Source of the DNA: a virus
Length of the DNA: 47,353 nt
Reading direction: 5' to 3' (one strand)
IMG/VR virus record: IMGVR_UViG_3300006919_000096
Coordinates: 1 to 47,353 of that record
The position numbers and the translations under genes were made by a program. The notes beneath the pieces were generated by a model. The model made no database searches. It saw only the letters and a list, made by a program, of their open reading frames with translations, and was not told the origin of the DNA. This document shows, piece after piece, positions 7,642-17,386 of this stretch (position 1 is its first letter; every line of letters starts with the position of its first letter).

Positions 7642-8723
7642 TGTTTGGTAGTTATTTTTACAATGAAACCACAAAAAGAGCCGTATCAATTTTTGGTACT
7701 ATGTTTAACAACATCACCATTAAAGAAGTTAAGACTAATGGTACAGTTACCAATGTGCAAAAAGTGCCCATCTCATATGGACCGAAAAAAAGATGGTTAG
7801 CGAGATTGCAACAAGACCCCAAAGCAAGAGATGTAAATGTTTCTGCAATTTCTTTACCGAGGATGTCATTTGAGATATCAGGTATAGAATATGATAACAC
7901 AAGACAACAAAATAAGTTAATTAGAAATAACAAATCACTTACTGGTAGTACTACACAGAGAAACTATCAGTACATGCCTGCACCATACAATCTATCGTTC
8001 GACTTAAGTATTGTGTCGAACAATGTAACAGAATCATTACAAATAGTAGAACAAATATTACCATACTTTCAACCAGAATACACTGTTGCTATGAAAATGA
8101 TTGATAGTATGGAAGATACCAGAGATGTTCCTATTGTACTGAATAATGTGAGATATGAAGATAACTATGAAGAATCATTCGATGCTAGGAGAATAGTACA
8201 ATATACATTGAATTTCACTATGAAATTATACTTCTTTGGACCTGTTACTAGTGGTAAAGTCATAACAAAAGTTATCGAGAGGGATTATATCAATACAGAT
8301 GTTTCTGGTGCGTTTACAACAACACAAATAGATGGTTCTGGATTAGTAAAAGAAGTCAAATCTTATGAACCTGTATTTACAGAATCTTTTGATGCTGCCA
8401 ATAACACCAATCAAATCAGAACTGTTTCTACACCCTCGATTAACTTAGGACCGCAAGTTGGAGATAGAGTATTCAATACAAATTTAGAAACACCACCGAC
8501 TATTAGCAGTATCATTATTGAAAATAATGCACAAACAAATTTTGTTGATGCCCGAGTTGGTTATATTCTGAGTGAAAATGTAACTATAGAACAAGGCACA
8601 GTCTTAGAGTTTGCTGGTTCTGTTTCAACAGAAGACACCTATATAATTAGTGAAAATGTTACATTTTACGATGATGGTACAGATAGTACGTATTCCGAAG
8701 ATATAGTTAGTGACAACTCTTAA
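7641..8723 (+). CDS. 15: Tail completion / sheath stabiliser gp15
   Basis: 360 residues, longer than T4 gp15 (272). The N-terminal half matches gp15: MFGSYFYNETTKRAVSIFG, YGPKKRWLARLQQDP, LPRMSFEISGIEYD and MPAPYNLSFDLSIVSNN. gp15 caps the tail tube and sheath and forms the surface that meets the neck. The extra ~90 residues at the C-terminus are beta-like and end in an acidic Ser/Asp tail, an accessory extension not needed for the T4 protein. It is coupled to gp14 by a one-base overlap. Confidence 0.9.
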   Translation: MFGSYFYNETTKRAVSIFGTMFNNITIKEVKTNGTVTNVQKVPISYGPKKRWLARLQQDPKARDVNVSAISLPRMSFEISGIEYDNTRQQNKLIRNNKSLTGSTTQRNYQYMPAPYNLSFDLSIVSNNVTESLQIVEQILPYFQPEYTVAMKMIDSMEDTRDVPIVLNNVRYEDNYEESFDARRIVQYTLNFTMKLYFFGPVTSGKVITKVIERDYINTDVSGAFTTTQIDGSGLVKEVKSYEPVFTESFDAANNTNQIRTVSTPSINLGPQVGDRVFNTNLETPPTISSIIIENNAQTNFVDARVGYILSENVTIEQGTVLEFAGSVSTEDTYIISENVTFYDDGTDSTYSEDIVSDNS

Positions 8724-8724
8724 T

Positions 8725-9144
8725 ATGAATGACAATGTTGATGATAAATTAAATCAGATACTAGAAATTGGAACAGATATATCAACACGAACCAAAGAAG
8801 TTTCTAGGGTAGTATCAAATAAAAATAGAACAGAAAATATTGATACTGATTATCGATACGCAAGAGAAAATTTGTATAACTTGGTAGAACGCGGGCAAGA
8901 TGCTATCGATGGCATTCTACAATTATCCAAAGACACTGAACACCCTAGAGCCTATGAAGTTGCAGGCCAACTTATAAAAACTGTAGCAGATACGGCAGAG
9001 AAGTTAATAGACCTACAACAAAAATTACAAAATTTAGAAGGTGAAACATCTTCAGTAACAACACAACACAACCACCTTTATGTTGGGTCAACTTCTGAAT
9101 TACAGAAGTTTCTGAAGAAAAGTAAAAAATTAGATGATGAATGA
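8725..9144 (+). CDS. 16: Small terminase subunit gp16
   Basis: 139 residues from ATG 8725, one base after the gp15 stop; a GTG at 8710 would add five residues inside gp15. It is all-helical, with DYRYARENLYNLVERGQDAIDGILQLSKD, then HPRAYEVAGQLIKTVADTAEKLIDLQ forming the oligomerising coiled-coil hairpin typical of T4-like small terminases. It binds concatemeric DNA and stimulates gp17. The gene is followed not by gp17 but by a radical SAM gene that overlaps its last 11 bases. Confidence 0.9.
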   Translation: MNDNVDDKLNQILEIGTDISTRTKEVSRVVSNKNRTENIDTDYRYARENLYNLVERGQDAIDGILQLSKDTEHPRAYEVAGQLIKTVADTAEKLIDLQQKLQNLEGETSSVTTQHNHLYVGSTSELQKFLKKSKKLDDE

Positions 9145-10069
9145 AATCCCACTAAAAGAAGTTGACCAATACCAATTCTTAGAACATCGAAAAGAACAAG
9201 AACAGAAACACTGGAACAACAGAAACTCCAAGTCTGTTTTAGATAGTATCCTAACTATTGAAGTCAATACAACAGAACTATGCAATAGAACATGTGTCTT
9301 TTGTCCAAGACACAATCCAGAAGTTTTCCCTAATAGACACCTTCACATGACCCCAAGAGGGGCTAGAATTATTTGTGAAAACTTATCAGGACATGAATAC
9401 ACCTTCACTGGTAAAATTTCATTTTCCGGTTTCGGTGAAAACACTATGAATAAACAATTCCCTGAAATTGTTCATACATTCAAAAAGTGGTTACCGAATG
9501 CCACACTTGAGTGTAACACTAATGGGGATAGATTAAACCTAGATTATGCAAATCTTTTATTTAACTCTGGATTAGATTTACTTTATATCAACTTATACGA
9601 TGGTCCAGAACAAATGGACCACTTTAATGAAATGTTAAATACTATACCAAACGAAAAGTATAAGTTTCGTATGCATTGGTCTCAGGCTAACCATGGGTTG
9701 ATATTAAATAACAGAAGTGGTGTTATAGATTGGGTTGGTATCGAAGATACTGATGTTAAGTCTCTTCAGGGTAAATCATGCCACTATCCATTTTATAAAA
9801 TGTTTGTTGATTGGAATGGTGACGTACTATTTTGTTCGAACGATTGGGGCAGAGAACATGTTGTTGGTAACCTAATGCAGGATTCCCTATTCGATGTTTG
9901 GATGTCTAAGCCCATGAAAGATATCAGAAAAAAATTAATAAAGGGTGATAGGTCCAGCTCACCATGTAATAAATGTAGTGTTAATGGAACTTTGTTTGGT
10001 AAACCTTCCTTTGATATAATTAAGGAGTACTACGATGGTACAACCGAAGAACGAAGGTTATCTCGGTAA
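9134..10069 (+). CDS. Radical SAM protein with SPASM/twitch-like C-terminus, inserted between terminase genes
   Basis: 311 residues. The radical SAM signature Cx3Cx2C is clear: Cys50, Cys54, Cys57 in ELCNRTCVFC. It should bind the 4Fe-4S cluster that cleaves S-adenosylmethionine. ISFSGFGENTMN (95-106) matches the position of the glycine-rich SAM-binding strand. The C-terminal region holds Cys216, Cys234, Cys278 and Cys281 in the context VDWNGDVLFCSNDW...GNLMQDSLFDVW...CNKC, the layout of a SPASM/twitch domain that binds an auxiliary cluster. Such enzymes often modify peptides or proteins. It overlaps gp16 by 11 bases and gp17 by 35 bases, and the gp17 ribosome site lies inside it, so it is built into the terminase operon. 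Substrate unknown. ATG 9137 is an equally possible start. Confidence 0.87.
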   Translation: MMNEIPLKEVDQYQFLEHRKEQEQKHWNNRNSKSVLDSILTIEVNTTELCNRTCVFCPRHNPEVFPNRHLHMTPRGARIICENLSGHEYTFTGKISFSGFGENTMNKQFPEIVHTFKKWLPNATLECNTNGDRLNLDYANLLFNSGLDLLYINLYDGPEQMDHFNEMLNTIPNEKYKFRMHWSQANHGLILNNRSGVIDWVGIEDTDVKSLQGKSCHYPFYKMFVDWNGDVLFCSNDWGREHVVGNLMQDSLFDVWMSKPMKDIRKKLIKGDRSSSPCNKCSVNGTLFGKPSFDIIKEYYDGTTEERRLSR

Positions 10070-11627
10070 TAATCTAGTCAAACGTTCTGGTATTGAACAC
10101 CAATACACCGAAGAAGAACTCACAGAATATGTGAAATGCTCAGAAGATCCTGTATATTTTATTGAAACATATTGTCAAGTCATTTCTCTGGATGAGGGTC
10201 TGGTACCATTTAAACTTCGTGGATATCAGGGAAAACTTATTGAACATTACAATAATAATCGTTTCAATGTAGTCTTAGCATCAAGACAATCGGGAAAATC
10301 AATCACTTCTTGTGGTTATCTCCTTTGGTTCTTACTTTTTCATCCAGAAGTCACTGTTGCGGTGCTTGCAAACAAAGGTGCAATTGCCCGTGAAATGGTT
10401 GCACGTATTGTTACCATGTTGGAATCTGTGCCATTCTTCTTACAGCCAGGTGTTAAGATTCTCAACAAAGGTAATATTGAATTTGCAAATGATTCTAAAT
10501 TAGTTGCAGCCGCAACATCTTCATCATCAATTCGTGGTCTTTCTATCAACCTTCTATATCTAGATGAGTTTGCGTTCGTAGAAAATGCAGAAGAATTCTA
10601 TACTTCAACATATCCCGTTGTTACTTCTGGTGCAAACTCAAAAGTTATCATCACATCAACTGCTAACGGTGTGGGTAACATGTTCCATAAGATTTATGAA
10701 AGTGCGGTTCATGGTAATTCCGAATATAAACACTTTCTTATTAATTGGTTTGATGTTCCCGGCCGTGATGATGAATGGAAAAAACAAACGATTGCAAATA
10801 CCTCAGAAGCACAATTTGAACAAGAATACGGAAACTCATTTCTTGGTACGGGTAATACACTCATCAACTCAGACACTCTTTTGGGTCTCAGGGCCATCGA
10901 ACCATCATGGCAAAGAGAAGGGTTCCAACTTTATGAAAAACCCTTAGAGGGACACACATACATTGCCACGGTGGATGTATCTAGAGGTCGAGGGATGGAT
11001 TACTCAACCTTTACAATTTTTGATGTTTCATCCAATCCGTTCAAACAAGTTGCAACTTATAGAAATTCTCAGATATCACCTTTGCTATTTCCTGATGTTA
11101 TAAATAAATACTGCAAGCAATATAACGATTCTCTTGTAATCATTGAAAATAATAACGAAGGGTCATTAGTAGCTGCACAATTACATTATGATATAGAATA
11201 CCCAAATGTTTTTACACAGGGTCAATTGAAAGCCGAAGACATTGGTGTAACAATGTCGAAAAAAATTAAAAGAATTGGGTGTTCGACACTCAAAGAAATG
11301 ATGGAGGAAAATAGATTAACAGTTGTTGATAGATATACCATCACAGAAATGATGACTTTTATCAGTAAAGGGACTTCATACGAAGCAGACAGAGGTTATC
11401 ATGATGACTTAGTAATGAATTGTGTCTTATTCGGATGGTTCATAACCACAGAATATTTTAATCATCTGAGTGATACACAAGTAAAAGACCTTTTATATGC
11501 AGACCAACAAAGGATGATAGAAAATGATATGCTACCTGCTGGTGTTTTTGGTTCAATTAGTGAACCAGAAACTTTTGTAGATAGCACTGGTGATAGATGG
11601 TTTGCACAGGAAGGTAAAACTTGGTGA
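10035..11627 (+). CDS. 17: Large terminase subunit gp17 (ATPase-nuclease)
   Basis: 530 residues (T4 gp17 is 610). Walker A is SRQSGKS at 83-89. Walker B is LLYLDEF at 173-179 with catalytic Glu178. The C-terminal RNase H-fold nuclease has acidic residues Asp314 (TVDVSRGRGMDYSTF), Glu371 (VIIENNNEG) and Asp457/Asp458 (GYHDDLVMN). It forms the packaging motor at the portal and cuts concatemers. The start has a good AGGAG site located within the radical SAM gene. Compared with T4 it lacks about 80 residues, mostly at the termini. Confidence 0.95.
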   Translation: MVQPKNEGYLGNNLVKRSGIEHQYTEEELTEYVKCSEDPVYFIETYCQVISLDEGLVPFKLRGYQGKLIEHYNNNRFNVVLASRQSGKSITSCGYLLWFLLFHPEVTVAVLANKGAIAREMVARIVTMLESVPFFLQPGVKILNKGNIEFANDSKLVAAATSSSSIRGLSINLLYLDEFAFVENAEEFYTSTYPVVTSGANSKVIITSTANGVGNMFHKIYESAVHGNSEYKHFLINWFDVPGRDDEWKKQTIANTSEAQFEQEYGNSFLGTGNTLINSDTLLGLRAIEPSWQREGFQLYEKPLEGHTYIATVDVSRGRGMDYSTFTIFDVSSNPFKQVATYRNSQISPLLFPDVINKYCKQYNDSLVIIENNNEGSLVAAQLHYDIEYPNVFTQGQLKAEDIGVTMSKKIKRIGCSTLKEMMEENRLTVVDRYTITEMMTFISKGTSYEADRGYHDDLVMNCVLFGWFITTEYFNHLSDTQVKDLLYADQQRMIENDMLPAGVFGSISEPETFVDSTGDRWFAQEGKTW

Positions 11628-11644
11628 CTTGAGAAACATTAATT

Positions 11645-11652
11645 TATAAATA
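11645..11652 (+). promoter_or_regulatory. T4-type late promoter TATAAATA
   Basis: Exact consensus match 41 bases before the sheath ATG. It is followed by an AGGAGA ribosome site at the expected distance from 11693. Confidence 0.82.
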
Positions 11653-11692
11653 AAAATATCAACTTCGACTATACTATTAACAGGAGAAAAGT

Positions 11693-13927
11693 ATGGCATT
11701 TCAAGTATCACCAGGCGTTCAAGTCAGAGAAGTTGACTTAACGGCAGTAGTTCCAGCGGTTGCATCCACATCTGGGGGGTTTGCTGGGTATTTCGAGTGG
11801 GGCCCTGTTGAAGAGGTTTTCACGGTATCAGACCTTCAGGAATTAGTTGAGTATTTCGGTGAACCAGGAAACACTCAAGCAACAGGAGAAGATTTTTATG
11901 TTGCAGAATCGTTTCTGAAGTACGGTTCCTCTCTTAGGACTGTCAGAATTAAAACAACAGGTCTTTTGACAGCCAATGCGTCGGGGGATACAGCAACTTT
12001 AATCAAAAATGCAGACGACTGGGAACAAAACTTCAAAGATGGTAGTGCAGCTGCAACGCTTGGTGAATGGTCTGCAAAATACGGGGGCGCAAATGGAAAC
12101 TCTATAGGTGTTCAAGTTTGTGGTTCTACAACTGCTTTTTTTCAACTAGATAAAACCCAAGCAAATGCAACTCTGGGTGATGTTGAAGTCGAGACAATAG
12201 CAGGTGTTGGAGGTACAGCAACAGTAACAACCGAAACTCCTCATTTGTTGGAAACTGGTGACACTGTAGACATCACAAATGCAACAAATACAGATTTTAA
12301 CGATACAAGTGTATCCGTAACCGTTACCGGGCCGTCAGAATTCACTTATACATATACAGGCGCAGACAATACTGAAAATAACTCTGTTGCACAGGTTGTT
12401 AATATTGTTGACCAAACAGGGTTCGCCAGAAGTGCTAATGATATCAGATTGGCTTCTGGTGCTGATTTTACGCAAAACGCTATTATTCAGTTTAGTAATC
12501 ATTCATCTAAGTACAGAATCACATCTATAGCTGGTGATTCCCTAGTAATTGAACTAATAGGAGCCCCTTCGGGAACAGGACTCTCACAATCAGTTCCATC
12601 AGGAACAGGAGTATCTCTCTATTGGCAGTTCTACGACCAGTTTAATAAAGCACCAGGAACATCTGCATCAGCAACACTAAATGGTGGTAGTGCAGATGAA
12701 ATCCATGTTATTGTTTATGACAGAGATGGTTCATTAACTGGTACGAAAAACACAATTCTAGAAAAGTTTGAGGCAGTTTCATTAGCATCAGATGCTAAAG
12801 ATTCTTCTGGTCAAACCAATTTCTACAAATCTGTTCTAGAAAGAGATTCAGAATGGGTTTGGTGGACTGGACATTCTACTCTATTGCAGGACAGTGCATC
12901 TATAGATAGAAGTCACACTTATTCTGCAACGATACCTTTCTTACGACCTGTATCAATTATAACATACAATTTTTCTGGTGGTTCTAACGGCCGATTGCCG
13001 ACAGCTGGTGAAATATATGGTACATGGGATGATTATTTTAACAACGATTCTGTTGATATCTCATTTTTGATTGCAGGTTCAACCAGAACAGATGATGGTT
13101 CTGGAACAAACGAAGACACAACATCATCATGGACGGCCATCGTCAATGAAGGGATTCGTATTTGCGAAAACAGAAGGGATTGTTTACTAGTAGCAACACC
13201 AAGATACTCTGATGTGGTAGATGTGAATTCAGAATCTTCACAAACATTAAACGTTGTTGGTACGGTTAATGCTGCAACATCTTCATCTTATGCAGTATTT
13301 GACAGTACTTGGGTTTATCAATATGACCGTTACAATGACCGTTATATTTGGGTACCTGCTTGTGGTCATACTGCTGGGATTATGGCTCGCACAGACTTAC
13401 AGAGAGACCCATGGTATTCACCCGCTGGATTGAGCAGAGGTCAATATCTTGGTACGGTTAAGATTGCATACAATCCAAAACAAGCATCACGTGATGATTT
13501 GTATCGTGCAAGAATCAACCCGGTTGTAACTTTCCCTGGTCAAGGAACTATTCTTTACGGGGATAAGACAGGATTGACTACACCTTCTGCATTTGACCGA
13601 ATTAATGTACGTAGGTTGTTTATCGTTCTTGAGAAAGCAATTGCAACTGCTGCAAAAGCACAGTTGTTTGAATTCAACGATGCGTTCACACGTGCACAGT
13701 TTAGAGCTGCGGTCGAACCATTCTTACGAGACGTGAAGAATCGTCGCGGTTTAATTGACTTTGCAGTTCTTTGTGATGAAACTAACAATACAGATTCAGT
13801 AATAGATAGAAATGAATTTGTATGTTCTATCTTTGTCAAACCTGCACGTTCAATTAACTTCATCACACTTAACTTTGTTGCTGCAAGGACAGGTGTAGAG
13901 TTCGAAGAAATTTACAGTGCAGTATAA
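11693..13927 (+). CDS. 18: Tail sheath protein gp18
   Basis: 744 residues (T4 gp18 is 659). The N-terminus (VSPGVQVREVDLT, SGGFAGYFEWGPVEE) and the C-terminal block (RRLFIVLEKAIATAAK, FEFNDAFTRAQFRAAVEPFL, FVCSIFVKPARSINFITL) are classic contractile-sheath features. The central part carries an inserted Thr/Gly/Ser-rich beta region (about residues 160-280) that probably makes a surface-exposed domain. The sheath surrounds the gp19 tube and contracts during infection. Expression is expected to be late and high. Confidence 0.95.
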   Translation: MAFQVSPGVQVREVDLTAVVPAVASTSGGFAGYFEWGPVEEVFTVSDLQELVEYFGEPGNTQATGEDFYVAESFLKYGSSLRTVRIKTTGLLTANASGDTATLIKNADDWEQNFKDGSAAATLGEWSAKYGGANGNSIGVQVCGSTTAFFQLDKTQANATLGDVEVETIAGVGGTATVTTETPHLLETGDTVDITNATNTDFNDTSVSVTVTGPSEFTYTYTGADNTENNSVAQVVNIVDQTGFARSANDIRLASGADFTQNAIIQFSNHSSKYRITSIAGDSLVIELIGAPSGTGLSQSVPSGTGVSLYWQFYDQFNKAPGTSASATLNGGSADEIHVIVYDRDGSLTGTKNTILEKFEAVSLASDAKDSSGQTNFYKSVLERDSEWVWWTGHSTLLQDSASIDRSHTYSATIPFLRPVSIITYNFSGGSNGRLPTAGEIYGTWDDYFNNDSVDISFLIAGSTRTDDGSGTNEDTTSSWTAIVNEGIRICENRRDCLLVATPRYSDVVDVNSESSQTLNVVGTVNAATSSSYAVFDSTWVYQYDRYNDRYIWVPACGHTAGIMARTDLQRDPWYSPAGLSRGQYLGTVKIAYNPKQASRDDLYRARINPVVTFPGQGTILYGDKTGLTTPSAFDRINVRRLFIVLEKAIATAAKAQLFEFNDAFTRAQFRAAVEPFLRDVKNRRGLIDFAVLCDETNNTDSVIDRNEFVCSIFVKPARSINFITLNFVAARTGVEFEEIYSAV

Positions 13928-13946
13928 AGAAGGAGAGTAAAATCAA

Positions 13947-14444
13947 ATGGCGACAATAGATGAATTTAAGGCACAATTAATTGGGGGTGGACCGAGAAGC
14001 AACAGGTTCAAGGTTTACCTCCCAAGAGCGGGTGCAAACATTGAATTCCTTTGTAAAGGTGCTCAGATTCCTGCAGCTACGATTCCTTCCTTTGATGTGA
14101 AATTCAGAGGATCGACATTAAAGCTTGCAGGTGATAGAACATATGAAGATTGGACAGTAACAGTAATTAATGATTTGGGTTTCACAACTCGAACTGCAAT
14201 GGAAAACTGGCAAGAAGAAATTCAAGTCTATGATGGTGGTGATGCTTCATTGACCAACGACTATCTGTTATCACGTGCGTTCGTAGAACAGTTAGGTAAA
14301 GATGATGGTGTCTTGGCTCGATACGAATTCTTCAATATGTTCCCAACGACCATTGGTGCAATTGAATTGGATTTTGATACATCGGATCAGCTCGAAACAT
14401 TCCAAATCACGTTTGCTTTCTCTCATTGGGAGCGAACCATCTAA
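13947..14444 (+). CDS. 19: Tail tube protein gp19
   Basis: 165 residues (T4 gp19 is 163). It shows the tube fold pattern: SNRFKVYLPRAGANIEFLCKG, then GSTLKLAGDRTYEDWTVTVIND, and a C-terminal AIELDF...LETFQITFAFSHWE. It polymerises into the inner tail tube through which DNA passes. A strong AAGGAGAG site precedes the ATG. It follows gp18 by 19 bases as in T4. Confidence 0.95.
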   Translation: MATIDEFKAQLIGGGPRSNRFKVYLPRAGANIEFLCKGAQIPAATIPSFDVKFRGSTLKLAGDRTYEDWTVTVINDLGFTTRTAMENWQEEIQVYDGGDASLTNDYLLSRAFVEQLGKDDGVLARYEFFNMFPTTIGAIELDFDTSDQLETFQITFAFSHWERTI

Positions 14445-14470
14445 TATTTAAAAACCCAACTTAAAAGAGG

Positions 14471-14478
14471 TATAAATA
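14471..14478 (+). promoter_or_regulatory. T4-type late promoter TATAAATA immediately before gp20
   Basis: Exact consensus, but only seven bases separate it from the gp20 ATG at 14486. Using T4 spacing, transcription would start near 14484, leaving a leader of about two bases. The AAGAGG purine stretch (14465-14470) lies upstream of the predicted start and would be absent from that transcript. Confidence 0.75.
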
Positions 14479-14485
14479 TTAGACT

Positions 14486-16162
14486 ATGGACATACTTGGA
14501 TTCGAAATAACTCGCAAGAAAAATGAATTGCGACAGGGAGAGGACTTGCAGGGCAAGTCCTTTGTTCCGCCTTCTTCAGAAGATGGTGTTGCAGTTCTAG
14601 AACAACAATCCGGATATGTCGCTGGAGGTGCCGTTGGTGCCTACATCGACATGGAAGGTGTCATCAAGTCTGAAGTAGACTTAATCCGCAAATATCGTGA
14701 AATTGCATTGATACCTGAATGTGATTCTGCAATCGAAGATATTGTAAACGAATGTATCACATCTGATATTGATGATACTATTGTTGATATCGACCTTTCC
14801 AAAACCAAACTTAGTGAAAGTATCAAAAATAAAGTTCATGAGGAATTTCAAACTATCCTCACTACTATGAAGTTTAATCAAAACTCACACGAACTTTTTA
14901 GAAAATGGTATATCGATGGTCGTATCTATTTCCATAAAGTCGTTGACCCACAACGACCAAAGAGGGGTATCATTGATATTCGTTTCATTGACCCGACGAA
15001 AATTAAAAAGATTCGTAACATAGAAAAAGAAAAGGACAAGAGAACTGGTTTGGATGTTATCAAATCAGTAGAAGAGTTCTACGCATTCAATGAAAAAGGT
15101 ATCGAAAGTAACAGTAATACAGGTCAAGCAGTTAGGATTGCACCTGAAGCAATCTCTTATACGACTTCTGGATTGTTAGACCAATCACGCAATATCATTT
15201 TAGGTTACTTACACAAAGCAATTAAAACTGCAAACCAACTTTCTATGATGGAAGATGCACTTGTTATCTATAGAATTTCACGTGCACCTGAACGTCGAAT
15301 CTTTTATATTGATGTTGGCAACCTACCTAAAGTTAAAGCAGAACAATACCTCAACGAGGTAATGACTCGTTATAAGAATAAGTTAGTCTACAATGCACAG
15401 ACTGGTGAACTGAAAGATGACCGAAAGCATATGTCTATGCTCGAAGACTTTTGGTTACCACGTAGAGAAGGTGGTAGAGGAACTCAGATTGAGACTTTAC
15501 CTGGTGGTCAAAACCTATCTGAGATTGAAGACATCGAATACTTTAAGAAAAAACTCTATCGTGCTTTGAATGTACCCATTAGTCGAATGGAATCAGAAAA
15601 TGGTTTTAATATGGGTAAAGCTTCAGAAATCACACGTGATGAGTTAAAGTTTAATAAGTTTTCTAATAGGTTACAATCAAAGTTCGCAAGGTGTTTCACT
15701 GATATACTCAAAACACAATTAGTTTTGAAAGAGATTATGTCAGGTGATGAGTTTGATAAAATCAAAGATATTTTGGCATACAACTTCTCTACCGATAACC
15801 ATTTCACTGAACTTAAAAATACAGAAGTCTTAAGAGAACGTATTGATACATTGAATTCAATGTCCGAATATGTTGGTCAATATTATTCTCATGAGTATGT
15901 CAGAAAATATATCTTAATGCAAACTGAAGAAGATATTAAGATGATTGACAAACAAATTAAAGATGAAAAAAGTGAAGACCCTGAAACATATAATGATATG
16001 CCAGATAATCAACCTCCAACTCCAGAGCCGGAACCCACTCCTGCACCTGAACCACCAAAAGATGATTCTGGTGATGAGACTTCAGAAGAACTTGCTCGGT
16101 CTATGTCAAAATATTTTGAGTCTTTGACAGAAGAAATGGAGTATAAGCGTGAAGACTACTAA
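14486..16162 (+). CDS. 20: Portal protein gp20
   Basis: 558 residues (T4 gp20 is 524). Typical T4-like portal blocks are present: [26 protein letters not shown], the [17 protein letters not shown] segment, [19 protein letters not shown], and [18 protein letters not shown] with [13 protein letters not shown]. It forms the dodecameric ring at the head vertex and nucleates prohead assembly. The C-terminus has a Pro/Glu-rich linker ([18 protein letters not shown]) absent from T4, then a short helix. Its last 14 bases overlap the collagen-like gene. Confidence 0.95.
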   Translation: MDILGFEITRKKNELRQGEDLQGKSFVPPSSEDGVAVLEQQSGYVAGGAVGAYIDMEGVIKSEVDLIRKYREIALIPECDSAIEDIVNECITSDIDDTIVDIDLSKTKLSESIKNKVHEEFQTILTTMKFNQNSHELFRKWYIDGRIYFHKVVDPQRPKRGIIDIRFIDPTKIKKIRNIEKEKDKRTGLDVIKSVEEFYAFNEKGIESNSNTGQAVRIAPEAISYTTSGLLDQSRNIILGYLHKAIKTANQLSMMEDALVIYRISRAPERRIFYIDVGNLPKVKAEQYLNEVMTRYKNKLVYNAQTGELKDDRKHMSMLEDFWLPRREGGRGTQIETLPGGQNLSEIEDIEYFKKKLYRALNVPISRMESENGFNMGKASEITRDELKFNKFSNRLQSKFARCFTDILKTQLVLKEIMSGDEFDKIKDILAYNFSTDNHFTELKNTEVLRERIDTLNSMSEYVGQYYSHEYVRKYILMQTEEDIKMIDKQIKDEKSEDPETYNDMPDNQPPTPEPEPTPAPEPPKDDSGDETSEELARSMSKYFESLTEEMEYKREDY

Positions 16163-17309
16163 TATCATTTCAGAAGCAAAACTTTTAGCTTCAACGGTTG
16201 CAATCTCTAAACACGAAGTACAGAAACTCGAAGAAAAAGTTTTTGAACTTCTTGGTGAGTTTAAAACTATCGAAGGACCCCAGGGAGAACAAGGGGTTCA
16301 AGGTATACCAGGAGCACAAGGTGAGAAAGGAGAAAAAGGTGATACAGGACCCCAAGGACCCAAAGGAGACACTGGAGAAACTGGCATCCAAGGTGAAAAA
16401 GGTGTTCCAGGCTCTGATGGAGCCAAAGGAGACATGGGCCCACAAGGCGAACAGGGGGTTAGAGGCTATCAAGGAGAACGCGGAGAAACAGGTCCCATTG
16501 GTCACACTGGACCACAAGGCGTTGCCGGGGAACGAGGACCTCAAGGTATACAGGGCCCTGTTGGAGAGACTGGTTCACAAGGTGAAGTTGGTCCTCAAGG
16601 TGAGAAAGGAGAACGAGGCCAACGTGGACAACGTGGTCTTAAGGGAGAACGTGGCGAACGCGGTGAACAAGGTGAACAGGGATTACAGGGGCCTATTGGT
16701 CCAACTGGTGAAAAGGGAGAGAAAGGAGACCCAGGAGAAGACGCAGACATCACTCCGGTCAAAGAAGAAATAGAAAATTTTATTGAAACCGCGAGAAAAT
16801 CCTTAGATGATTTACGAGTTAATCTCAACGAGGCCGCAGAAGAAAAAGAAACAAATTTCGAAAAATTTAAAAAACAATTTCAAAAAAATCTTGAAACTGA
16901 CTTAAATAAATTTAAGCAGAATGTTTTATCTCAAATGAGTAATATGGCTGGAGGTGGTTCTGTAAACATTCTTCAGATGGATGATGTGACGTTTCAGAAG
17001 AGACACGAGGTAGAAGGTGATGCGATTCTCATCTTCGATGCAACAACACAAAAATTTCAGTCAGAGTCGTTTAACGATATTATAGAGAGGTTACAAGTAG
17101 GAATGGAAGTTCAATACGACAGATTAGTTGATACCGATGGAGATTATGTCTACGTTGGGGAAGCACTGCCGGGGACTGCCAGAGATGCTTCAACGTGGAG
17201 AATTAAAAGGGTATACGAAGTAGGGGATGATATAGAAATCATCTGGGCAGACAACACAGCTGATTTCGTGAAGGTTTGGGACGATAGAGCAACCTACGAG
17301 TACGTCTAA
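16149..17309 (+). CDS. Collagen-like virion fibre protein
   Basis: 386 residues from GTG 16149, supported by a GGAG site seven bases upstream. Order: a helical N-terminus (1-42); 52 consecutive Gly-X-Y triplets at 43-198 with no interruption; an acidic/basic coiled coil (about 200-275); and a C-terminal beta domain that starts around [12 protein letters not shown] and ends in [20 protein letters not shown], a module I associate with structural proteins of marine T4-like phages. The triplets should form a trimeric collagen helix rod. Lys in the Y position is common (many GEK) and three triplets have Pro in Y (GIP, GVP, GDP), the positions hydroxylated in animal collagens. It overlaps the portal gene by 14 bases. 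Confidence 0.88.
   Translation: MKTTNIISEAKLLASTVAISKHEVQKLEEKVFELLGEFKTIEGPQGEQGVQGIPGAQGEKGEKGDTGPQGPKGDTGETGIQGEKGVPGSDGAKGDMGPQGEQGVRGYQGERGETGPIGHTGPQGVAGERGPQGIQGPVGETGSQGEVGPQGEKGERGQRGQRGLKGERGERGEQGEQGLQGPIGPTGEKGEKGDPGEDADITPVKEEIENFIETARKSLDDLRVNLNEAAEEKETNFEKFKKQFQKNLETDLNKFKQNVLSQMSNMAGGGSVNILQMDDVTFQKRHEVEGDAILIFDATTQKFQSESFNDIIERLQVGMEVQYDRLVDTDGDYVYVGEALPGTARDASTWRIKRVYEVGDDIEIIWADNTADFVKVWDDRATYEYV
16275..16742 (+). repeat. Collagen-type Gly-X-Y coding repeat, 52 triplets
   Basis: A 9-base coding periodicity with glycine at every third codon. Counting by eye, the glycine codons are GGA 22, GGT 17, GGC 9 and GGG 4. Neighbouring tail genes mostly use GGT. This may indicate separate origin of the segment or selection against perfect DNA repeats. 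Confidence 0.9.
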
Positions 17310-17311
17310 AG

Positions 17312-17319
17312 TATAAATA
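17312..17319 (+). promoter_or_regulatory. T4-type late promoter TATAAATA
   Basis: Exact consensus just after the collagen-like gene stop. It gives an approximately 62-base leader containing an AGGAAA ribosome site before the fibre gene at 17387. Confidence 0.8.
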
Positions 17320-17386
17320 GATTTATAAAAATTATATGATGTGTTCGTGATATCTGCAACTTTTTAAGCTATAGGAAATAAAACAA

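Noticed and set aside
16198-16773. 191-codon + strand ORF in another frame of the collagen-like gene
   Set aside because: Lys/Val-rich shadow produced by the Gly-X-Y periodicity; no ribosome site, and the main frame is clearly coding.
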